This document shows positions 10,661-21,255 of a stretch of DNA of 64,000 nt, one piece after another. How positions within the stretch are numbered: the first letter of the stretch is position 1; each line of letters opens with the position of its first letter. The notes beneath the pieces are model-generated. The model searched no databases and was not told the DNA's origin. It saw only the letters and a list, made by a program, of their open reading frames with translations. The DNA is from Dendrolimus kikuchii (taxonomy: Eukaryota > Arthropoda > Insecta > Lepidoptera > Lasiocampidae). Position numbers and translations under genes: made by a program. The DNA is taken from the NCBI GenBank assembly GCA_019925095.2, contig CM034398.1, forward strand, positions 3,285,001-3,349,000, written 5' to 3'.

Positions 10661-10818
10661 AGCTTTATTTATAGTTTAGTTTAGTTTATATATTTTTAAC
10701 ATTTAGTTTTATTACTTAGTTATACTATAATTCAAAGTTATAGTGAAATAGCCCAATTTTAGTGCTTTACAAGTAGATAAAGATATAATATTTTTTTAAG
10801 TTTTCGCGACTTGTATAC

Positions 10819-11014
10819 ATAATAAAACTACGTTTTAACGGTTTTAAGCGAGGTAATTTATTTGTTTTTGGTTATTCCGACGTTTCGGCCGCTTTTCAGT
10901 GGCCGTGATCACGGAAGACAAAGGTGTCAAGTGTCAACGAGTATTGTCAACGTCGGAATAACCAAAATCAAATAAATTACCGCGCTTAAAACCGTTAAAA
11001 CGTAGTTTTATTAT
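10819..11014. mobile_element. MITE-1 foldback element
   Basis: Long imperfect inverted repeat: left arm ATAATAAAACTACGTTTTAA, right arm ending CGTAGTTTTATTAT, each about 65 bp, around a short spacer containing CCGTGATCACGG. A second copy is at 11477-11672 and a diverged half at 45660-45775. No coding capacity. Confidence 0.75.
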
Positions 11015-11187
11015 AGATAAAGATAGATAAAAACTAACTATACAAAAACTTGTTTTTATACCGCACTTGTCAGCAATACAATGCACTATTTACTGACGTA
11101 GAACCTTTCATAGGCAACTTATATCAATTTAAAAGCTAAATTTAAAAAAAAATGTAATTTAGAATGATCCAACGACGTGTACTGCAC

Positions 11188-11447
11188 GATTCAATAACAC
11201 TCGTAAAGTCCGTCACTATATAGCTTATCGAGTGTACACGTCTTGATTTGATCGTGGTTCACGCTAGACTGCCGATCTCTCCATCGGACCATTGCTGCAC
11301 CGATACAATATGGCTGCCAGCCCGCATAGATCGGATTTCTTAGAATCAGTTCGACACACCTGCCTAATGACTGCCATAAAGATGACAATACACAATGGAC
11401 TGTTTTTCTAATTACGAATTTTACAAACACAAAGTAAACAAAAGAAT
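11188..11447 (+). repeat. LTR-1 partial
   Basis: Matches the interior of LTR-1 (AAAGTCCGTCACTATATAG to AAAGTAAACAAAAGAA). Both termini are missing. Confidence 0.65.
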
Positions 11448-11455
11448 ATTTTCCT

Positions 11456-12106
11456 AAGTTTTCGCAACTTGTATACATAATAAAACTACGTTTTAACGGT
11501 TTTAAGCGAGGTAATTTATTTGTTTTTGGTTATTCCGACGTTTCGGCCGCTTTTCAGTGGCCGTGATCACGGAAGACAAAGATGTCAAGTGTCAACGAGT
11601 GTTGTCAACGTCGGAATAACCAAAATCAAATAAATTACCGCGCTTAAAACCGTTAAAACGTAGTTTTATTATAGATAAAGACAGATAAAAACTAACTATA
11701 TAAAAACTTGTTTTTATACCGCACTTGTCAGCAATACAATGCACTATTTACTAACGTAGAACCTATCATAGGCAACTTATATCAACTTAAAACCTAAATT
11801 AAAAAAAAAGTAATTTAGAATGATCTAATAACGTGTACTGCATGATTCAATAACACTCGCAAAGTCCGTCACTATATAGCATATCAAGTGTACACGCTTG
11901 ATTTGATCGTGGTTCACGCTAGACTGCCGATCTCTCCATTGGACCATTGCTGCACCGATACAATATGGTTGCCAGCCCGCATAGATCGGATTTCTTAGAA
12001 TCAGTTCGTCACACCTGCCTAATGACTGCCATAAAGATGACAATACACAATGGACTGTTTTTCTAATTACGAATTTTACAAACACAAAGTAAACAAAAGA
12101 AGTCCT
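11456..12106 (+). repeat. Tandem duplication, unit 2
   Basis: Second unit, including MITE-1 at 11477-11672 and the LTR-1 segment at 11846-12106. This copy continues further into LTR-1 (to about 12178), so it is nearer the ancestral state. Confidence 0.85.
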
Positions 12107-12178
12107 AGTGTGGGGAAGGTAATAAACTGCGCTTTATGGCAGGCAGGTGTGCATTCACCCTTGTTGGCATGTAAACAT
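11846..12178 (+). repeat. LTR-1 partial
   Basis: Extends past unit 1 through AATAAACTGCG and GGCAGGTGTGCATTC toward the LTR 3' end. Confidence 0.65.
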
Positions 12179-12179
12179 A

Positions 12180-12595
12180 TTATTATAATGAAAAATAATC
12201 TAATTGATGATGAAAATCACTTAAAAAACCGTTGCGTGGTTTAAGAGAAATTAGCGACACACAGACTAACACAGAAAGCGACTTTTTTATGTGTGAAGCT
12301 TTAATTGTGTAAATTATTTATTAATCTCTTTAAAATAGAGTTTAATATTCATGTGGTAGTCGTAAAATACTAGGTATAAAAAGACTAGTCTTTTTGCTTT
12401 TGTGCATGCTAATCTCAGAAATTATGCGACTAACTTAAGATGTCTTTTTGCGATAAATAACCCGTTAATTGGGTTACGTAACATCATACTGCGATTATGA
12501 GTGATACAATATCTATACAGCTAAATAAAAGTTAAGTGTCTGTTTGTAATATCATTGACAGCGTTTTACTAAATGCATATGAAAGTATATATATA
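12180..12595. other. AT-rich unique sequence
   Basis: Nothing recognised. Confidence 0.4.
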
Positions 12596-12599
12596 TATT

Positions 12600-12918
12600 T
12601 TTTTTTTATTGCAGGAGTTCATCAGACAGGCAGACTCTTTCTTTCCACTTGATGGAAAGCGGTTAATATCGCCTATGGACATTTACAACACCAACGGTGC
12701 TACAAATGCGCTGCTGCTCTCTTAAGGGAGACTGGAACCTGGCCACTAATACCGGAACACAACTCAAGGTTGTTATGGCGACATACTTTAGACTAGGGGT
12801 GGTAGCCATCCAGTCGGGCAAATGCCCTACCACCTGGCTGTGGTTTGTTAGGTCGCCTCTTACGACAGGCCTCCCGGCCGCAGGAAATTGTATTCTTTCT
12901 CCGTTCCTGCACGGATAA
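12600..12918 (-). repeat. SINE-1 copy
   Basis: Near full length. T-run at left, 5' end CCTGCACGGATAATTAA at right. The flank beyond the 5' end (TTAAACAATTAATTAA) is shared with the copy ending at 13747. Confidence 0.85.
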
Positions 12919-12965
12919 TTAAACAATTAATTAATGAAACAAATACTAGGGCATTACACCCGCGT

Positions 12966-13196
12966 CAATATATTTTTTTTTTTTATAATCGGCAGACAAA
13001 CACTCACACTGTATATCCCCAAATTAAGGTAATATACAACGGACTACTCTGGGGCCGATCCCAAACACCCAGACCATAGTAAATAACGGAGAAAATACGT
13101 TTCCGAAATTTACTATACCAGGAATCGAACCTGGAACCTCTGCGTTGCAGTGAGGTACGCCGGCAAAGGCTTAGCCCGCTCAACCACAGAGGCCGT
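12966..13196 (-). repeat. SINE-2 copy
   Basis: Reverse copy with a small deletion. The B-box-like GGTTCGATTCC is intact on the minus strand. Confidence 0.8.
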
Positions 13197-13214
13197 CGTT
13201 GTTTATTGTAATTG

Positions 13215-13445
13215 TTATAAATGTTTCTACTCCACAGCGTCAAAGGGACATGTATGCCAAATGATGTCAAGTATGGACTCTACCACCGGGCCGCGAGGCG
13301 GCAGAAGACAAACAAAGTCATGCATTTAACTGGGTGTGCAGTTGCACCCATTTACGTAGCAGTGGCGAGTCCCGATCGATCTACAAAAAGTGTTTTGCAG
13401 CATCGCAATAAAATAATCGTCCAGAGCGATATTTAAAAAAAAAAA
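13215..13445 (+). other. Possible retrocopy with poly(A), unidentified
   Basis: A 71-codon open frame ends at 13436. AATAAA near 13407 is followed about 20 bp later by an A-run (13433-13444), the layout of a polyadenylated retrocopy or LINE end. It is not repeated elsewhere in the window. A splice-acceptor-like CTACTCCACAG lies near 13230. Product not recognised. Confidence 0.3.
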
Positions 13446-13547
13446 CAATGACTCTTTGCCAACTAATATTATAAACGTACCCTCAAGAAAATTCACTGTA
13501 GTCTTAAAAAAGTGGCTGATTAAGGCGTGTTTCTATACTGTAGATGA

Positions 13548-13770
13548 CTCTCTTAAGGGAAACTGGAACCTGGCCACTAATGCCGGAACACAATTCAAGG
13601 TTGTTATGGCGACATACTTTAGACTAGGGGTGGTAGCCATCCAGTCGGGCAAATGCCCTACCACCTGGCTGTGGATTGTTAGGTCGCCTCTTACGACAGG
13701 CCGCCCGGCAGGAAATTGTATTCTTTCTCCGTTCCTGCACGGATAATTAAACAATTAATTAAGGAGACAA
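13548..13770 (-). repeat. SINE-1 5' part plus transferred flank, 13-bp TSD
   Basis: Contains SINE-1 from CTCTTAAGGG to its 5' end (13747) plus about 23 bp of flank shared with the copy at 12600-12918. ATACTGTAGATGA at 13535-13547 and 13771-13783 brackets the whole segment as a 13-bp TSD. There is no A-tail. Confidence 0.75.
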
Positions 13771-13799
13771 ATACTGTAGATGAATTTCTTAAAAACAGT

Positions 13800-14275
13800 G
13801 TTTGTCATTAATTTGGTTTAAGACAATCCAGCCACAACTTCCAGCCCAGATGTGGATAAATCAGTGCTCCATGACGCGAAAAGATGATGTAACATTGTTC
13901 AGATTACGTTCTGGACACATTCCTTCAAACAAGTTTGGATATCTCATTAAGAAAGTTAACTCCCCCAACTGTATAACATGCAATGTGACTGAAGATGTCC
14001 AACATGTTCTGATGGAATGTGTTCGGAACGAAGAACTACGAAAAGAGTTACTTCGAGAGCGGAATTTATCTGCCGTGGGAGAATGCAATAGCATTCTCGC
14101 ATTTCCGTTATCGAGAGATGCCAAGATGTTTTGCAAACTATATAACTCTATTTTTAGTTCAAATTAATTAGATTATATTAGAAATGTTATTTAGGATCTG
14201 GGTACTTTACGGGGTGACATGGCCGCTAAGCGGCAAAGCCCTTTCTATATAAAGATTAAAAAAAAAAAAAAAAAA
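13800..14275 (+). mobile_element. LINE-F 3' end with poly(A)
   Basis: The frame above, a roughly 90-bp 3' UTR (GGGGTGACATGGCCGCTAAG) and an A-run at 14258-14275. Fifth-end truncation is evident; no TSD found. Confidence 0.65.
13802..14167 (+). pseudogene. LINE-F C-terminal region (CCHC end of a LINE ORF2)
   Basis: A frame with LRSGHIPSNKFGYLIKK and a zinc-knuckle-like CX2CX7HX4C (Cys at 13980 and 13989). This arrangement is known at the C-terminus of R1, I and Jockey-type ORF2 proteins. RT and endonuclease are absent. The start is arbitrary, since the element is 5'-truncated. Confidence 0.65.
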
Positions 14276-14512
14276 GTGTTTGTCTATATTATCTATATGC
14301 AAAATCTTAGTGATCTATTTGTTAATTTTTCACTTGACATTAATTGCTTACATATTATCGAAAATTGACATATTTTTTTATAAATTAGAATATTTATGTA
14401 AATTATAATTTGAATTTTATTGTAATATTTAATTCCTTTTGTACAGCACTATGTGGTAGAATGTACTGTGCTTCTACATTTGTTTAACACCTGTATAAAC
14501 TACATTCTTGCA
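14276..14512. other. AT-rich spacer between two LINE ends
   Basis: Nothing recognised. Confidence 0.4.
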
Positions 14513-14514
14513 TT

Positions 14515-14990
14515 TTTTTATTTTTTTTTAAATATCCACAATCAGTCGCAACCCGACTTTAAATGAATGGCTTGTGCTAATTCTTTATTAATAAGTGTGT
14601 TCTCCATTGAGAACACTACTCTTTGTTTTATGGAGAAGTCCTCTCCTGTAACTTTTGGATATCATGCCTATTCAGCCGAGATGGGTACGTACGCTGCATT
14701 AACTTGGCTGCCAATTTATTTACATGCCGAGCCAATCGACATTGGTAGCTCTTAGCAAGTTCTCGAATTTCTTCTTTTGTTGTTTTTACTCCGAGATGTT
14801 CGTGAATCTCGCTGTTTCTTATATACCAGGGTAAACCTGAGATAGTGCGTAGTATGACATTTTGCAGTCTTTGGATCATAGAAATGTTAGAGTTGCTTGC
14901 ACTACCCCAGATTTGAATCCCATATGTCCATATTGGCTTTAGTACCGTATTATATATAAGCAGCTTGTTGTCATTCTTGCAAATAAAGAT
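14515..14990 (-). mobile_element. LINE-G, Jockey-type RT C-terminal fragment
   Basis: The minus strand from about 14984 reads LKPIWTYGIQIWG, then MIQRLQNVILRTISGLPWY, blocks typical of the thumb region of Jockey-clade reverse transcriptases, and ends in KLQE before a tail at 14513-14530. The catalytic RT motifs are upstream and missing. Confidence 0.7.
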
Positions 14991-14999
14991 ATTGATTGA

Positions 15000-15388
15000 A
15001 TGATAAGATATATAAGAAAACTTTCATTATAATGATCAGAACATCCGATTGTGATATCGACATTTTAAGATTTATGTGACTCACAAATTAAATTTCCTTG
15101 TGTAGGGGTTTTTGTTAAACGTTTTTTTAGTTTAGTCATACTGTCTCCATGGGTCATATTGGAGGTAAAAAGCGAATAAATTCTTGAAGTATTTGTTACC
15201 TGCCATTGTTGATTTAAGACCCTTCTCTGTTTCAAAATAAATAGCACCACATTCAGTAAGGCTTACGACCTTTAAGGTCGCAGTCGGGCGTTGGAGGTTG
15301 AAAGTGGTGGTTCGAAGTATATGGTTAAGGAGGCCTAAGTCCGGTAGTAGATTGCGATTATCTGACAAGGTTATTCGGTAAGAGAGTT
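15000..15388 (-). other. Unrecognised coding-like stretch
   Basis: A 78-codon minus frame (15132-15368) containing TECGAIYFETEKGLKS is not repeated here and matches nothing I know. It could be a decayed gene or chance. Confidence 0.25.
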
Positions 15389-15612
15389 CTTTTTTTTATA
15401 GCGAAGCTGGCAAACATGCCTACTGCCCAACTCATGAAAAGTGGTTACGGTCGCGGTGGGATAAAGACAATGGTATAAGGTGAGGGTTGGATAGGAGGAT
15501 GGGGAAGGAAGTGGGCCATCAGAACTCCTACTCATCGCAATATATACGACTAGGCTAAACGTTACACGCCGACATTCTGCGAGAGCGTGGTACCTATCAC
15601 ATCGATCAAGCC
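15389..15612 (-). repeat. Unclassified retroposon fragment
   Basis: A T-run at the left (poly(A) on the minus strand) followed by GGTTACGGTCGCGGTGGGA and CGTTACACGCCGACATTC, a block I associate with lepidopteran LINE ends. Class uncertain. Confidence 0.4.
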
Positions 15613-15660
15613 GGTTTTAAGCACTGTAATGCAAAAACAATTGAAAAATTTTGGATGTGA

Positions 15661-16127
15661 AGTGGAAAACTTACGAAGCCAATAGATGGCGCTGTATAAT
15701 AAAAGAGGTCGCAAACGTTTCCCGAAACGTATTTTTTTTTATTGCATGAGTTCAGCAAGCAGACGGCCTACTTAATGGAAAGTGGTTGCCATCGCCTATG
15801 GACATTTGCAACGTCAAAGATGCTACAAATGCGCTGCTGCTCCATGATCACTAACACCGGAACACAACTCAAGGATGTTATGGCGGCATACCATAGATCA
15901 GGGGCAGTAGCCATCCAGTCGGGTAAATACCTTACCATCTGGCTGTGGGTTGTTTTGTCGCCTCTTACGACAGGCCACCCGGCCGCAGCAAATTGTATTG
16001 TTTCTCCGTTCCTGCACGGACGAGCTTAAATTTGCGAGGAACATATATATCTTTTGTACATTTTCGGGAAACGTTTGCGACCTCAATTATTGCATAGCGC
16101 CATCTATTGCCTTATAAGTGTTCCACT
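15661..16127. mobile_element. MITE-2 foldback element split by SINE-1
   Basis: Left arm 15661-15730 (CAATAGATGGCGCTGT, GCAAACGTTTCCCGAAA) and right arm 16061-16127 are reverse complements over about 65 bp. A SINE-1 copy (15732-16020) fills the spacer. A related single arm is at 24541-24660. Confidence 0.75.
15732..16020 (-). repeat. SINE-1 copy inside MITE-2
   Basis: Near full length with a deletion around the CTTAAG region. Younger than the MITE it interrupts. Confidence 0.8.
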
Positions 16128-16783
16128 AATGAATGCGTGTGCATGAAAACGTACGTTGAATACTCTTATGCCTTTTCTCTATATAGACATAGGTGTTTTG
16201 AAAAATACATAAACAGACAAACGTGAAATGAGCGATGTTATAGCGGTTCCATTTTTACTAAAATTGATACGGAATTCTAGGAAAAAGCGTCTTTGTTATC
16301 CGTATCTGGATGCGTAACATATTAAAGTACAAAAAAAAGATTTCGCAAATATAGTTCAATTATCCTATCATTTATCAAACAAGCTCGAATGAGATACGAT
16401 TATTTTAACAAAGCCGAGTTGTACGGGATATCAAGTCCAACACAACGAGACACTAGTAACTCTTATCGAGACCCCTCCATTGTTCATATATTTATTGACT
16501 CAAGAGGGGCATGGGAGGTCAATCCGGCTGGTCGGTTAAAACTACTTTCACTTTGGCTTTTGCAACCGGCCTTAATATTATAGGTTGCTAACCGTTGAGA
16601 CAATTACAATGCAATAGCATGCATTACTTGTAATTGCGTGATTCGAAAAAGCAGGAAGGATTCTTAAACCATATGCGCTGTGACCGGGTCATCTCATTTT
16701 TTAGCATATAAATATCTGGGTATAATTTGAGAGATTCAGTAATCTCTAAAATATTTAAGTATATTTAAACACTAGGATGTAGC
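16128..16783. other. Unique sequence, nothing recognised
   Basis: A 64-codon frame at 16389-16583 has no recognisable motif. Confidence 0.4.
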
Positions 16784-16867
16784 TGAAGTCGTGGTAGCGT
16801 AATGTCTAGCGCACGCGTCCCAAACTTAAGGGCGTGGGTTCGATCCTGCCCGAGCTTAGTGATTATC
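16784..16867 (+). repeat. SINE-3 (tRNA-like) head
   Basis: GAAGTCGTGGTAGCGTAATG (A-box region) and GGTTCGATCC at 16838-16847 (B box). It passes directly into REP-1 sequence rather than the SINE-3 body seen at 48136-48432. Confidence 0.7.
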
Positions 16868-17235
16868 GCACTATGGGTACTATGATGACTGCCCGTCGCA
16901 GTGTTCAAGGAATATGGTAAAAATGGGCTGACGGTGACTCGCCACTCACTGCACGGGCCCCTAAAAATACCAAGATTGGCGAGGGGCAATATGGGTGTGA
17001 ATGGCTAAAGGGTGTCGAGAGGTGAGCTGCAGGTTCACCGAGGTTACTTACGATGTTATGCCATTCATCACTTCCACCCCTGGAGCTTGAGTCTTAGCTC
17101 TAGCGACCTCCAGTCCGTGCCGACTGGCTAAGGCAAGCATGGAGGCGGGGGACTTGTCTTGGCCCCCGGAGTCGGGACCGAGGTGTCGTTACTCACCTAA
17201 GGCTTCGCCACAAAGCCCCCCTGCGGGTTTATTAT
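16868..17235 (+). repeat. REP-1, 3' two thirds
   Basis: Matches 20135-20462 and 28990-29336: CTGCCCGTCGCAGTGTTCAA through GGCTTCGCCACAAAGCCCCC, then a TTATTATT tail. Confidence 0.75.
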
Positions 17236-17304
17236 TATATTATTATTGTCTTTCTATTCTCAATTTATAGTTCTTTGTACTTTATGATTACATCAATCAT
17301 TACA

Positions 17305-17448
17305 TTAGTAACCAGGTTCCAGTTTCCCTTAAGAAAGCAGCAGCGCATTTGTAGCAACTTTGGTGTTGCAAAAGTCCATAGGCGATGGTAACCGCTTTCC
17401 ATCAAGTGGGCCGTCTGCGTGTCTGCTGATCTCCTGCAATAAAAAATA
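17305..17448 (+). repeat. SINE-1 3' half
   Basis: Starts at TAACCAGGTTCC and ends TGCAATAAAAAAT. Confidence 0.8.
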
Positions 17449-17457
17449 ATTTACTAC

Positions 17458-17640
17458 ATTATTCGTCGGTCTCTTGCCACCGTTAGGACACCAGCTGTTC
17501 TGTAGCCAAATTGACTATTAAGCGACGATAGCAAGATGCAAGACAGAATGTCGTTGATGTCATGGAAGATTGGACATCTTTAAGGAGGCAACGTGTGTTG
17601 ATGTTTTAGCGGCAACTATCCTTCACTAGGGGACTATGAA
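17458..17640 (+). mobile_element. LINE-E internal relic
   Basis: Aligns with 10175-10330 (TCGGTCTCTTGCCA, CACCAGCTGTTCT) but lacks the conserved C-terminal block. Non-coding. Confidence 0.55.
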
Positions 17641-17691
17641 ATGCTGTAAATAATTACCTGCAACAATATTTTTAAACACAAAGTTTTTTTA

Positions 17692-18003
17692 ATTTTTTTA
17701 TTGCAGGAGTTCAGCAGACAGGCAGACGGCCCACTTAATGGAAAGCGGTTACCATCGCCTATGGACATTTGCAACACCAAAGTTGCTACAAATGCGCTGC
17801 TGCTCTCTTAAGGGAGACTGGAACCTGGTCATTAATGCCGGAACACAAGTCAAGGTTGTTATGGCGGCATACTCTAGACCAGGGGTGGTCGCCATCCAGT
17901 CGCGCAAATACCCTACCACCTGGCTGAAGGTTGTTTAGTCGCCTCTTACGACAGGCCGCCAGGCCGCAGGTAATTGTATTCTTTCTCCGTTCCTGCACGG
18001 ATT
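17692..18003 (-). repeat. SINE-1 copy
   Basis: Full length, from T-run to CCTGCACGGAT. Confidence 0.85.
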
Positions 18004-19368
18004 TATAAGCAATTAAAAATACTTATCACAATAATATATTATACATACATGTGACTACAGTAAAACGTTCCCTTATGACATACTATGAAGGAAGTAGTAC
18101 TTTCACTTTTAGTAATGAGTAATCAGTTACTTCGACGAAGGTGAATTCAACGCGTATATATACATAGAGTGAATATTATATAGAGTTGGTATATATAAGA
18201 AAAATATTCGGTTGATAACTAAGTTTTTGCTGCTTTTTGATTGTTCTTCACTGAAATCAACTGGAAGGTAAGAACGAGGTAGATAGGTTTTTCATACGTT
18301 TTTGGTGTTAAAATGTCAATTTTTCTAGTTTTTATTTTATTATGAATCACGAGCGAATCACAGCACAAATGTCAAGTGTAGCTAATGCAATCTAAGGACC
18401 TTGATTTAAAATAAGTAGGAGGTGTCGAAACTGCTCATTTTCTATCGTTATTAATCTGAAAATTATTATAAATTTATCCGAACAAAAATCAAAAAGAAAG
18501 TTTTGTTAGAATATTGTCTTTCGAATGATTTAAAACGTTATGTCAAAAACGTTTAATGACACGTGGATGGTTAAAATTTAAAAATACCGTACTAACATAG
18601 TTGCCTGTCTAATAGTTGTGAAAGTAAGATAAGCTTAATGTTCGTCATCATTAGTTTCAAAAGATGTTTTTCGTCATGGCGTCTCTGCAGTAGCAGGTTA
18701 TTTTTATTATTTGAATTTTACGCGATATTCGCATTATATGACAGTGGCGAAACAAACATTTTCGACCACTGGCTGGCAGGCAAGATATTAGGTTGGTCAC
18801 TTACAACGGTTATGGCATGTCACATTAAATATAGAGATAAAAGTCGTCACTAAAATGTAGATATTTTAATCGTTTTAGATCTAGTTATATATTAGATATT
18901 ATTACTTTCGGCTATGTAAATATTATACACGAAATTACATATTTTGCAAATGAACGGGTTATTTATTCCTACAACGACCCGTCAACAGTTTTGAAACGTT
19001 TCAGTGAATATATAGCTTAAACTAACTTTGTTGAAATGAAACGTGGTGAGCTGTAGTATTTTCGGATTCATACACCCATGGATTCTCTATATAATTTTCT
19101 CTTTCTACGGATAAGTACTTAAGTATTTCTCTCTATGCTTATGTACGTATTCATTAACACTAAGGGTACTTCCCTGTGTCACAGAGTTTGCAAATTATGG
19201 CTCTATATCCTGTCAAAACTCTAGAAAAAGGGAAAACAATTATACCTTGTTCATCTTTGATCTCATAAAAAATCAAATCAAATTAATTATTGTGCAAAAA
19301 CATGGTGCATAGTATATAGGTGGTATGAAAACATTGTTATAAAGATCGACATGTTTCTTGCCTGTTCA
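18004..19368. other. 1.36 kb without recognised repeats or genes
   Basis: AT-rich. A 71-codon plus-strand frame (18638-18853) has no known motif and no family in the window. One of the longest apparently unique stretches. Confidence 0.4.
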
Positions 19369-19369
19369 G

Positions 19370-19784
19370 CGTACAAATATAACTGAACACAATCAGTTCA
19401 AATGCAATGCGCGATTCAATAACACGCGCAAAGTCCGTCACTATATAGGTTATCGAATGTACACAAGTCTCGTCTTGGTCGTGGTTCTCGCTAGACTGAC
19501 GATCTCTCCATTGGGCCGTTGCTTTATAATGCACCGATACGATATGTCTACCTGGCAAGCGTCGACGCAAATTCCCAGAAAACATAATCCGCGCACCTGC
19601 GTAATTATGCCTGCGAACTGCTATAAACGAGTATACAATAGGCTGTTTTTTAATTACAAATTTTAAACACAAAGTAAAGAAAAGAAGACAGTCATAAATA
19701 GTTTCAATGTTATTAGCTCAAACGCCGCGGCAGGTAATAAATGTGTTTTGTCTACAGGTATGCAGGTGGCCCAACTTGTAACAA
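19370..19784 (+). repeat. LTR-1 copy (3' end intact)
   Basis: LTR-like repeat ending TTGTAACA at 19784 followed by ATAT. The interior matches 23791-24303 and the reverse copies at 37.2 and 43.7 kb. The left terminus is degraded. Confidence 0.6.
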
Positions 19785-19791
19785 TATAATA

Positions 19792-19840
19792 CATACATAC
19801 ATACATAACTTCACGCCAGTTCCCTTGCGGGGTAGGCACG
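19792..19840 (-). mobile_element. LINE-A copy a23, only 49 bp, 12-bp TSD
   Basis: Consists of the (TACA)n tail plus CTTCACGCCAGTTCCC to GTAGGCACG. AACAATATAATA at 19780-19791 and 19841-19852 brackets it. An extreme 5' truncation, inserted at the edge of the LTR-1 copy. Confidence 0.9.
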
Positions 19841-19877
19841 AACAATATAATATTTTATAAAAAATACATTTTATTAC

Positions 19878-20462
19878 AACATGTATGTCTCTGCAGACCA
19901 CGAGCCATAAAAATGGCCCGAACTTTTGGACAGCTTGCGCGCGGCCATGGGAAGGTCAACACGTAGAGGCCCCTTGACAAATTTAATCTAAATGTGGCGT
20001 GACACTGACCGGCGATTATCCCTGTCTACCATATAAAAATGCACCCAAGGACAAGCCCCGGTAAGTGTAGGACTATTGTAGTGAATGAGAACAAAAGGTA
20101 ACGGATTATTGGGATGAACTGCTAGTGGAATAGGGACCATAGTGTCTGCCCGTCGCAATGTTCAAAGAACATGGAAAAAATGAGCAGACGGCTACTCGCC
20201 ACTCACGGTATGGACCTCTAAAAGTGCAGTACAAGATTGGCGAGCGGTAACATGGGTGTGACTAGCTAAGGGGTGTGGAGAGGTGGGCTGCAGGTTCACC
20301 GAAGCTGCTTCCAACGTTATGCCATTTATCACTAACACCCCTGGAGCTTGAGTCTTAGCTCTAGCGATCTCCTGGGCCTTGCCTTAGTCCCCTGTAGTCG
20401 GATCCGAGGTGTCTCTACTCACCTAAGGCTTCGCCACAAAGCCCCCTATGGGTTTATTATTT
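19878..20462 (+). repeat. REP-1, near full length (about 585 bp)
   Basis: Runs from TGTATGTCTCTGCAGACCAC to GCCCCCTATGGGTTTATTAT. TTATTAT-type sequence at the ends. Contains no long frame. Class unknown; the A/T-rich end and dispersal suggest a retroposon. Confidence 0.7.
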
Positions 20463-21032
20463 TTATGTTTATTACAACTATTATTAAGAAAACTTATCTA
20501 TGTCAATTATTATTCTTGCTTTTTTATATTATTAAAAAGATCGTATATTGTCCATTTATATAAGTTTCATCCATGTAGTCCAGATAGTTTCCAAGAAGAA
20601 TGACATGGACCCATAAAGATAGACTGGCATACAGACGGACAGACAGACGGATTGTTATAAAAACATAAAGGTTGAGTTTCCAGCAAAACCTCTACGGGTC
20701 ACTAAAATTACCTCATTGAAATTCAAAGAAGTCCAAAAATTTCGTCAACACCAAATAAGTATAAAAATATTTGTTACAAAAATTATAATTGGTAATGAGG
20801 AAGCTATACTAATGAACTATTGTGGCCGGGATTTAAAATGCGAGATATATTTTGTCCCTCTCATTCTTCCATTTAAATACGTAAGGAGTAAAAGGAATGC
20901 TGCAGATTTTTAATTTAACAACAACTTTGGTGTTATATTTATTGGACTAATTGGTTTTGATACTTTTAAAGAAGGTTGAATTTAAATTAAACAATATGCC
21001 ATATAACAGAAAAGATTTTATTGTATTGTTTT
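20463..21032. other. AT-rich sequence
   Basis: GACAGACAGACGG-like simple sequence near 20635. Nothing else recognised. Confidence 0.35.
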
Positions 21033-21044
21033 GTATGTAATAAA

Positions 21045-21243
21045 GGCCACGCAACACCTTCCATGATCAAATTGATCGTGTACTAGCAGAAGGTGATGTC
21101 AGGAGCCTTAACAACAGACGAGCGTGCATGACAAGAGTTATGAATGTGAAAGAAACAAGTGAGGTGTGTAAGAATAAGCCTAAATGGCGCTCTGTTGTTC
21201 GTGCCTACCCCGCAAGGGAACTGGCGTGAAGTTATGTATGTAT
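21045..21243 (+). mobile_element. LINE-A copy a5, about 12-bp TSD
   Basis: GTATGTAATAAA at 21033-21044 and 21244-21255. The right copy merges with the ATGT tail. Confidence 0.8.
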
Positions 21244-21255
21244 GTATGTAATAAA

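Larger units (their letters stand above)
10798..11452 (+). repeat. Tandem duplication, unit 1 (about 657 bp)
   Basis: Unit of MITE-1 plus partial LTR-1, repeated almost exactly at 11456-12106. Starts AAGTTTTCGCGACTTG and ends near AAACAAAAGAA. Confidence 0.85.

Noticed and set aside
10945..11014. Penelope-like element suggested by GGCCGAAACGTCGG
   Set aside because: Motif is only suggestive; no GIY-YIG or RT coding present, so kept as MITE-1.
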